From RGIG9079 sp964567845 (lineage in GTDB: Bacteria; Bacteroidota; Bacteroidia; Bacteroidales; Marinifilaceae), in contig CAZMOG010000082.1 in assembly GCA_964567845.1 (NCBI GenBank), positions 1 through 7,600 of the forward strand: a stretch of 7,600 nucleotides of DNA, read 5' to 3'. The translations under genes were made by a program, and so were the position numbers. Positions 1 to 5,076 of the stretch are shown in pieces (positions within the stretch are counted from its first letter, which is position 1; every line of letters starts with the position of its first letter). Under the pieces are notes generated by a model. That model did no database searches. It saw only the letters and a program-made list of their open reading frames with translations, and was not told where the DNA came from.

Positions 1-55
1 CTCTCTATTAAATAATTATGTTAACTTCTACCAACCACTTTTGGCAACGTTACCG

Positions 56-89
56 AAAAAGGCAGAACCCTATTCAGTGTCCTGCCTTT
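56..89 (-). terminator. Intrinsic terminator of tRNA-Lys
   Basis: Read on the minus strand, AAAGGCAG (89-82) pairs with CTGCCTTT (65-58) to give an 8 bp stem with a 16-base loop, and the right arm runs into a short T tract (60-56). It begins 2 bases past the tRNA 3' end, so it fits a Rho-independent terminator for the tRNA transcript. A near-palindrome, GGCAACGTTACC, lies just beyond at 43-54 and may add structure. Confidence 0.75.
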
Positions 90-91
90 AG

Positions 92-164
92 TGACCCAAC
101 TGGGACTCGAACCCAGGGCCCCAACATTAAAAGTGTTGTGCTCTACCAACTGAGCTATTGAGTC
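92..164 (-). tRNA. tRNA-Lys (anticodon UUU)
   Basis: The minus strand folds into a complete 73-base cloverleaf. The acceptor stem is GACTCAA with TTGGGTC (one T-G pair). The D arm is GCTC-AGTTGGTA-GAGC. The anticodon arm is CAACA-CTTTTAA-TGTTG, which puts TTT at positions 34-36 and makes it a lysine tRNA. A 5-base variable loop (GGGCC) and the T arm CTGGG-TTCGAGT-CCCAG follow. The discriminator base is A. The 3' CCA is not encoded (the next bases are C, T, A), so it must be added enzymatically. It has its own promoter and terminator, so it is probably a single-gene transcript. Confidence 0.97.
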
Positions 165-188
165 AACACAACCTCTCGATTGCGGATG

Positions 189-219
189 CAAAGGTAGTGT
201 ATATTTTTTAATACACAAA
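189..219 (-). promoter_or_regulatory. Bacteroidota-type promoter of tRNA-Lys
   Basis: On the minus strand TTTG (219-216) is followed by exactly 19 bases and TACCTTTG (196-189), a full match to the known Bacteroidota sigma-factor consensus TTTG-N19-TAnnTTTG. Transcription would start near 182, about 18 bases before the tRNA. The spacer is very AT-rich and is bounded by GTGTAT and ATACAC, a 6 bp inverted repeat (197-216). The promoter sits about 20 bases past the yigZ stop codon. Confidence 0.8.
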
Positions 220-238
220 CTTTTTACTTCAAATTTTT

Positions 239-835
239 CTAAGAAATCAACGATAACGTTTCCACCTTCTCCAAACGTGCCAAAAGAGCATCGGCTTCAG
301 ACTCTCGGATAGATAAAACCATTGTACAAAGATTCTCGAAACGGCGTTCAAGCACATCGGGATTACACTCCTTAATTACCTTCATAACGCTATTCATTTC
401 GATATAATCATATTGAATGGTAAAGATTCTATTAACAGTGCGCTCCACTATCTCGGCATTGGCAATTGCATCGGCCGCAGCAGTTTTATAGGCATTTATC
501 AAGCCGGGAACACCCAACTTTGTACCTCCGAAATAGCGAATCACCACGATAAGAATATCGGTTAAATCATTTGAAAGTATCTGCCCATAGATCGGTTTTC
601 CTGCCGTAGACGAAGGTTCTCCATCATCGTTCATACGGAATTTATCCTTTTGGGCCCCAAGTATGTACGCATAACAATGGTGACGGGCATCAAAATACTC
701 ATCCTTCAAAAGAGTTATATAATCCTTAATCTGCTCCTCCGTTTGGACAGGAAATGCAAAGGCAATAAACTTACTACCCTTCTCTTTATACAAACCCTCG
801 CTCTGTGATGTGATTGTTCTGTAGGTATCCTCCAT
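239..835 (-). CDS. yigZ: YigZ/IMPACT family protein
   Basis: This 198-residue protein is full length for the YigZ (UPF0029) family. The N-terminal IMPACT-like domain spans about residues 12-125. It carries DARHHCYAYILG (49-60), the DDGEPSSTAGKPI segment (70-82) and the family signature VVIRYFGGTKLG (97-108). A smaller C-terminal ferredoxin-like DUF1949-type domain spans about 138-193. Family members are soluble cytoplasmic proteins. Eukaryotic IMPACT modulates the GCN2 translation-stress kinase, but the bacterial role is not firmly established; RNA or nucleotide binding has been suggested from structure. The ATG shares its A with the TAA stop of dnaA (TAATG), and no Shine-Dalgarno sequence is evident, so translation is probably coupled to dnaA by re-initiation. 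The TAG stop is followed about 20 bases later by the tRNA-Lys promoter, with no strong terminator between. Family assignment is firm; function is not. Confidence 0.95.
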   Translation of the reverse strand: MEDTYRTITSQSEGLYKEKGSKFIAFAFPVQTEEQIKDYITLLKDEYFDARHHCYAYILGAQKDKFRMNDDGEPSSTAGKPIYGQILSNDLTDILIVVIRYFGGTKLGVPGLINAYKTAAADAIANAEIVERTVNRIFTIQYDYIEMNSVMKVIKECNPDVLERRFENLCTMVLSIRESEADALLARLEKVETLSLIS

Positions 836-2262
836 TAAGAGATTATATAACGATGAATCTGCTCTACCTTATTTCTGAACTCACTATTGGTGGACATTCT
901 ATTCTCGATAGTTCTGCATGAGTAAAGAACGGTTGCATGGTTCTTCTTACCAATAGCCCCACCAATCATTGAGAGAGAGTCGTTGGTCAAACGCTTAGCA
1001 AAATACATGGCCAACTGTCTTGCCTCAACAATCTCATGAGCCCGGGTTTTATTCTGAAGAGCACTCTCATCTATATTAAAGAATGCACATACTTTCTTAC
1101 GGATTGTTGCTACAGAAAGACTCTCGGCAGTAGTTACGCGTGCTGTAGCGACATTCTCACGTCGTGGAGCATCGCCCAAAATACCCTTAACTGTCTCAAC
1201 GTTCAAATCCTGCTTCATGTAGATTGAGTATGCCATAAGCTTTGTCAATGTACCCTCAAGTTCACGAACATTGTTATCAACACGCTCAGCAATCAAGTCA
1301 AGCACCTCCTGACTCAACTCCAGTCCCATTCCATAGCTCTGAACCTTTCTTAGAATAATATCCTTACGAGTCTGAACATCCGGAACATCCATCTTTGCAA
1401 CAAGACTCCACTTGAAACGTGAAATCAAACGCTCTTCGATTCCCTCAAGCTCATTGGGATCTTTATCACATGTCATGATAATCTGCTTCCCTGACTGATG
1501 CAAATGGTTGAAAATATGGAAGAATGTGTTTTGTGTTCCTGTTTTACCGGCCAAATCCTGAACATCATCAAGAATCAAGACATCGACAAGCTGATAGAAG
1601 TGGATAAAATCATTTATCTCATCGCGCATCTTTGCTTCGATAAACTGACGCATAAAGAGATTTGCCGACAAATACAACACACTCTTTTCAGGATGGCGTT
1701 TCTGCACCTCCAAACCAATTGCATTCACCAAGTGAGTCTTTCCCAAACCTGAAGCTCCCCATAAAAACATAGGGTTAAATATACCTCCAGGCTTATTGGC
1801 AATAGCCAACGCAGCGTTATAAGCCAAACGGTTACAATCACCCAATACAAAATTGTCCATTGTGTAATCGGAAGACAAATTTGAATTGATAGAAACGCTG
1901 TTTTGGGGCTTCTCAAACGGATTTCTTATCTCGAATGCTGTCTTTACACTCTTTGGAGCCTGAACAGCGTTCAAGCCCGAGGTTCCTTGACGCTCAATAC
2001 CTGCATCAGCATCGATTACCACATTATAGCTGATTGCAGGTACCAAACCATATACACTTTTTAGTGCTGTAGCAAATACCTGAGCATACTTTGTATCTAT
2101 CTGCTCGCAGATATAATCGGACGAGGCTCTAAGAACCATTGATCTCCCATCGAACTCCTCCACTGACAACTGAGCAAAAAGAGCCTTGAACGCCATTGGT
2201 TCAACGCGTTCTGCCACATAGTCAAGACATCTTGACCACAACTCCTGTTTACTCATCTGCAT
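835..2262 (-). CDS. dnaA: Chromosomal replication initiator protein DnaA
   Basis: This 475-residue AAA+ ATPase binds DnaA boxes and melts the origin. Domain I (about residues 3-80) has the usual W9 region. A linker (about 85-130) follows. The AAA+ domain has Walker A GASGLGKTH (169-177), Walker B LILDDVQDLAGK (229-240, D232/D233), sensor I around IIMTCDKDP (261-269), box VII RLISRF with the probable arginine finger R282, and sensor II VRELEG with R333. Domain IV (about 380-475) ends with the DnaA signature IGGAIGKKNHATVLYSC (433-449). Here the residue matching E. coli D433, a base-contacting position, is Asn (N441). Two in-frame ATGs lie at the 5' end (codons 1 and 3); the second (2256) is equally possible and neither has a clear ribosome binding site. 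The gene leads a dnaA-yigZ operon. dnaN is not adjacent in this window. Confidence 0.98.
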   Translation of the reverse strand: MQMSKQELWSRCLDYVAERVEPMAFKALFAQLSVEEFDGRSMVLRASSDYICEQIDTKYAQVFATALKSVYGLVPAISYNVVIDADAGIERQGTSGLNAVQAPKSVKTAFEIRNPFEKPQNSVSINSNLSSDYTMDNFVLGDCNRLAYNAALAIANKPGGIFNPMFLWGASGLGKTHLVNAIGLEVQKRHPEKSVLYLSANLFMRQFIEAKMRDEINDFIHFYQLVDVLILDDVQDLAGKTGTQNTFFHIFNHLHQSGKQIIMTCDKDPNELEGIEERLISRFKWSLVAKMDVPDVQTRKDIILRKVQSYGMGLELSQEVLDLIAERVDNNVRELEGTLTKLMAYSIYMKQDLNVETVKGILGDAPRRENVATARVTTAESLSVATIRKKVCAFFNIDESALQNKTRAHEIVEARQLAMYFAKRLTNDSLSMIGGAIGKKNHATVLYSCRTIENRMSTNSEFRNKVEQIHRYIIS

Positions 2263-2289
2263 AATGGATTAATCTCTATTTTGGGACTA

Positions 2290-2317
2290 CAAAATTGTAT
2301 AAAAAAATCTTCACAAA
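2290..2317 (-). promoter_or_regulatory. dnaA: Weak candidate dnaA promoter
   Basis: On the minus strand TTTG (2317-2314) is followed by 16 bases and CAATTTTG (2297-2290), one base off TAnnTTTG. It would start transcription about 20 bases before the dnaA ATG. The spacer is shorter than the usual 19 and the region is T-rich, which raises the chance of a random match, so this is only the best candidate I could find. Confidence 0.2.
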
Positions 2318-2387
2318 AAAATAAAAAAAACTCTCTTTTCTTTGGAATGTGCGTTCTTTCTCTAATTCAGCACTTTACACATAAACA

Positions 2388-2399
2388 CTTATTAATAAG
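2388..2399. repeat. 12-base perfect palindrome upstream of dnaA
   Basis: CTTATTAATAAG is identical to its own reverse complement. It lies 126 bases upstream of the dnaA start codon and is a possible operator or protein-binding site. AT-only cores arise easily by chance in a region this AT-rich, so no function is claimed. Confidence 0.4.
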
Positions 2400-2559
2400 C
2401 TACTTACAAATGGCAAATCTTGAAATTGCGCTACAATATTCCACCTATAATTTTTAACAACATTTTAGATTGATACAAAATGATACTATGCCTAATCCCT
2501 TATATTTAGAGCAAAAAGACAACTTGAACCGGAACAAAACAAAAACATTATATTAACCC

Positions 2560-2588
2560 AATTAAGCAAAAACTATTTCGCTTTAATT
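2560..2588 (-). terminator. Possible weak terminator after the MCE gene
   Basis: On the minus strand AATTAAAGC (2588-2580) can pair with GCTTAATT (2567-2560) with one bulged A, starting 33 bases past the MCE gene stop. The stem is AT-rich and no T run follows, so it would be a poor intrinsic terminator. It is listed because nothing better is seen before dnaA. Confidence 0.2.
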
Positions 2589-2621
2589 TCTTATTTTGAC
2601 AAAGTCTAAATAAATCGGAGA

Positions 2622-3764
2622 TTAAAATTTTACCATGAAGGCATCGGGATACTCATCTTTCAATTTTTCAAGAACTCGCTCCACCTGTCCCTGCTTCTTA
2701 CTATACGAGGTTACATAGTAGAACATTCCATGTTTATGGATCTCCTTCAAATCCGGGAATCGAGCATAAAGTGTATCGCCAAGAAGCACCGGTTCCTTGG
2801 ATTTGTGAACGGCCACTCCATACAAAACGCTCTCTTTGTCACTGCTACCTCCAAACACGGATACATTAATATATCTCTTCGGATTATTCTGGAATCCCGT
2901 CAATATAGTGTTCATATTGAAGTAGAAGTCATCGTTATTCACAAGCTGACCAAGTGTGCCCTCGCCATTATTAATCTTATTGGTAATTGAATCCAAAGTC
3001 AATATCAACGAGTTGGCATTACCTATAAGGTTCATTTGGGTAAGTGAATCCGTCATCTGCGCAATATTTCCAATTCCACGTCCCAAATCCTCCTTACCCA
3101 TTGACAACACTCCCGTAATACTGTCAAGATTGCTCACAATATTCGTCAAACGAGGTGCGCTTGTAGAGAGCACGGTGTCAAGTGTTCCTGTCACACTCTC
3201 AAGATTGGTAATTGTACGGCTGATACTTGCAAGCGAGGCCTTAAGATTTGTCTCGTCATCGCCATTCAAGATTCCCTGCATTATAATCAAAACGGAATCA
3301 AGTGAATTCATCATGCTCACCGCTCTGTTTTTTATTGGAGCAATCTGCTCATTCAATTGCATCAGCAACGACTCCTCCTGATCGCTTGCAAGGGTATCAC
3401 CACTCTCGGCATAAAAGTAGGCATCGCCCGGAATAAGCTGAATCTCCTTGGTTCCCATAATGTCGGCACTTGCAATCTTTGCAATTGTATTGGTCGGCAA
3501 CAACAAATCACCCTTAACATTATATGAAACAGCCACCTTATCGAAATTCTCACCGATAAACTCTATCTTGGTTACTTGTCCTACCTTATATCCACGATAC
3601 GATACAGAACTTGAAACCTTCAATCCATCAACCCTTGAATAGACCGACACGAAATTGCTATCTTTATCAAAAATCGAAGTTGCACTCAAAAAGTGTATTC
3701 CCCACACGAGTATCACCAAAGCGGTCAATACTGTCAATGCTATTTTAATCTCTCTCCTAACCAT
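2622..3764 (-). CDS. MCE/MlaD-family lipid transport protein with SPOR-like tail
   Basis: This is an MCE-domain protein of the MlaD type, the periplasmic lipid-binding subunit of ABC lipid transporters that move phospholipid between inner and outer membranes. It has one N-terminal membrane anchor (about residues 6-26), an MCE domain (about 36-115: SVYSRVDGL, VSYRGYKVGQV, ADIMGTKEIQL), and a long helical region (about 130-290). In the helical region [NST]L[DE]S[IV] recurs at 154, 187, 212 and 256. The NPKRYINVSVFG segment (294-305) is roughly where I expect such proteins to end; here a further 75 residues follow and resemble the SPOR-like tail of the neighbouring amidase. I chose the ATG at 3764 (380 aa), 4 bases after the amidase stop and preceded by AGAGG. 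An in-frame GTG at 3788 would overlap the amidase and add eight residues before the MVRREIK start. Transporter partners (MlaE, MlaF) are not in the window. Confidence 0.92.
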   Translation of the reverse strand: MVRREIKIALTVLTALVILVWGIHFLSATSIFDKDSNFVSVYSRVDGLKVSSSVSYRGYKVGQVTKIEFIGENFDKVAVSYNVKGDLLLPTNTIAKIASADIMGTKEIQLIPGDAYFYAESGDTLASDQEESLLMQLNEQIAPIKNRAVSMMNSLDSVLIIMQGILNGDDETNLKASLASISRTITNLESVTGTLDTVLSTSAPRLTNIVSNLDSITGVLSMGKEDLGRGIGNIAQMTDSLTQMNLIGNANSLILTLDSITNKINNGEGTLGQLVNNDDFYFNMNTILTGFQNNPKRYINVSVFGGSSDKESVLYGVAVHKSKEPVLLGDTLYARFPDLKEIHKHGMFYYVTSYSKKQGQVERVLEKLKDEYPDAFMVKF

Positions 3765-3768
3765 AACT

Positions 3769-4980
3769 CTACCTCTTATCCTGTTCACGTAGCTCTGCTA
3801 CATTTGCAATCTTTCCATCTTTAACTCCTATTACAAAGGCTCCCTTTATCTTAGTTTTTATGCGTGCAGCACTCTTGGAAACCTCATCATAAGATTTACT
3901 CTTGCAAATATAATATTTATATCGATTTCCGTCGGCCAAACAGTAAACAGTTTCTGCAACCCCAAATACCGCCGGGCTCTTAACCGGCTCCAACAAACTT
4001 CCAATTTGAACGGCAAAAAACCAATCATCTCGTTTTACGTTCTCCACTGAAACCGGTTTCTTCTCATCCTTAGGTTTCTCCTCTTTTGTTTTTGGAGTCT
4101 CTTTTTTCTCTACAACAGGCTGTTTTTCAACAACTACAGGTTTCTTATCTAGAATAGGTTTCTGTGTCTCCATCTGTAAAACCGAATTATTACTCTCCAT
4201 TCTTTTTTTGTACTCACCAAATGCTTTAAGCAACGATTTGGCCAACGAATTTTGGGTAGCATCGCTCTTCAAAGCACGCTCTTCGGTTGGATTCGAAATG
4301 AAACCAACCTCAACCAAAACTGCAGGCATTGATGCATCTTTTAACACCCATACAGGTTGCTGCTTAACCTTTCTATCACGCCATCCTGTTGTACCAACCA
4401 TCCCCTCTTGCGCCAATGAGGCAAACAAAAGGCTCTCGTTAAGGTGCACATTTCTAATCAAATTAAAAATGATATACGACTCGGGCTTGGTTGGATCAAA
4501 AGTTTCACGAATCACCGAGTAGTCACTCTCGTACTTCAATGCACTATTCTCGCGCATTGCCGTACGCATATTCTGCTCACTGCTATTTGAACCAAGTACA
4601 AGGGTCTCAATTCCCCTTGCACTCCTATCCTCTGCTGAATTCAGGTGAATAGAGATAAACAAATCTGCATTGCAATCATTGGCAATCTGCGATCTTTTAC
4701 GAAGATCCACGAAAACATCGCTCTTCCTGGTATAGACAACCTTTACATCTGGGTAGTTGCTTTCAATTAACTTTCCCAACTTCAACGCAATTGAAAGAGC
4801 AATCTTCTTCTCCTGAGAAGAGCTACCAACCGCCCCGGGATCCTTACCTCCATGGCCTGCATCAATACAGACTGTCTTTATTTTTGTTAAATTATTCTGT
4901 GCACTGATATTGCCACAAACCATAATCGACAAAATCAGTACTCCAATTACACCTTTTAGCAACTTATCTATAATTCTCAT
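3769..4980 (-). CDS. N-acetylmuramoyl-L-alanine amidase (Amidase_3) with SPOR-like tail
   Basis: This 403-residue periplasmic zinc amidase would cut the bond between MurNAc and the L-Ala of the stem peptide during cell separation or wall turnover. A signal peptide (residues 1-28, ending NISA before QN) is followed by the Amidase_3 domain (about 34-256). Probable zinc ligands are H43 (DAGHGG), E57 and H112 (SIHLNS), and the catalytic Glu is E224 (VEVGFISN). The key residues are all present, so it should be active. A Lys/Pro/Glu-rich linker (about 270-315) leads to a SPOR-like C-terminal domain (about 318-395, FFAVQIGSL start), a type often used to bind septal or denuded peptidoglycan. It is the first gene of a two-gene operon; its TAG stop is 4 bases before the MCE gene ATG, and the ribosome binding site for that gene lies in its last codons. 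Transcription probably starts from the promoter near 5006-5038. Confidence 0.96.
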   Translation of the reverse strand: MRIIDKLLKGVIGVLILSIMVCGNISAQNNLTKIKTVCIDAGHGGKDPGAVGSSSQEKKIALSIALKLGKLIESNYPDVKVVYTRKSDVFVDLRKRSQIANDCNADLFISIHLNSAEDRSARGIETLVLGSNSSEQNMRTAMRENSALKYESDYSVIRETFDPTKPESYIIFNLIRNVHLNESLLFASLAQEGMVGTTGWRDRKVKQQPVWVLKDASMPAVLVEVGFISNPTEERALKSDATQNSLAKSLLKAFGEYKKRMESNNSVLQMETQKPILDKKPVVVEKQPVVEKKETPKTKEEKPKDEKKPVSVENVKRDDWFFAVQIGSLLEPVKSPAVFGVAETVYCLADGNRYKYYICKSKSYDEVSKSAARIKTKIKGAFVIGVKDGKIANVAELREQDKR

Positions 4981-4990
4981 CTATAAAACC

Positions 4991-5025
4991 GAGTTATTAA
5001 TCATGCAAAGGTAATAATATAACTC
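4991..5025. repeat. Inverted repeat spanning the amidase -7 box
   Basis: GAGTTAT (4991-4997) and its complement ATAACTC (5019-5025) flank a 21-base centre that contains the amidase -7 box (5006-5013). The placement fits an operator for a dimeric regulator, or a hairpin in the transcript from another start, but seven AT-leaning base pairs could also be chance. Confidence 0.35.
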
Positions 5026-5038
5026 TCCATTTCCGAAA
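5006..5038 (-). promoter_or_regulatory. Probable promoter of the amidase-MCE operon
   Basis: The minus strand has TACCTTTG (5013-5006), an exact TAnnTTTG -7 box and the same octamer as the tRNA-Lys promoter. The -33 element is imperfect: TTTC (5038-5035), 21 bases upstream. Transcription would begin near 4999, leaving a leader of about 18 bases before the amidase ATG. Confidence 0.55.
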
Positions 5039-5076
5039 TTATTACCTATTTTTTGGATTCATTTTGTTTTTTTAAA

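Larger units (their letters stand above)
2263..2621. other. AT-rich gap upstream of dnaA (control region, possible origin)
   Basis: No gene is supported in these 359 bases between the MCE gene stop and the dnaA start. What is visible: three A-tracts (A7 at 2301-2307, A7 at 2315-2321, A8 at 2323-2330), the perfect 12-base palindrome CTTATTAATAAG (2388-2399), and a weak hairpin near the MCE gene end (2560-2588). Two poor DnaA-box-like 9-mers, each two mismatches from TTATNCACA, lie at 2373-2381 (plus strand) and 2294-2302 (minus strand). No exact TTATCCACA or its complement was seen. The region must carry the dnaA promoter. Whether it is also the origin cannot be decided from the window. Confidence 0.5.

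Noticed and set aside
21..218. Minus-strand reading frame of 65 codons over the tRNA gene
   Set aside because: It runs through the tRNA-Lys cloverleaf, its terminator and its promoter, and the translation resembles no protein family.
1036..1916. Plus-strand frames (1036-1227, 1498-1752) and a minus-strand frame (1725-1916) within dnaA
   Set aside because: All lie inside the well-supported DnaA coding sequence in other frames and show no domain or start signal.
2373..2381. CTTTACACA and the 2294-2302 complement TTATACAAT as DnaA boxes
   Set aside because: Each has two mismatches to TTATNCACA, which is expected by chance in AT-rich DNA; not annotated as sites.
2730..3642. Plus- and minus-strand frames inside the MCE gene, including 141 codons at 2956-3381
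   Set aside because: They are shadows of the MCE coding frame; the translations have no recognisable motif.
3765..3788. GTG start at 3788 for the MCE protein
   Set aside because: It would overlap the amidase by 20 bases and add eight residues ahead of MVRREIK; the ATG at 3764 has an AGAGG upstream and a normal N-terminal anchor.
4208..4522. Plus-strand frame of 104 codons antisense to the amidase gene
   Set aside because: The amidase frame holds all catalytic residues, and the antisense frame lacks any family resemblance.
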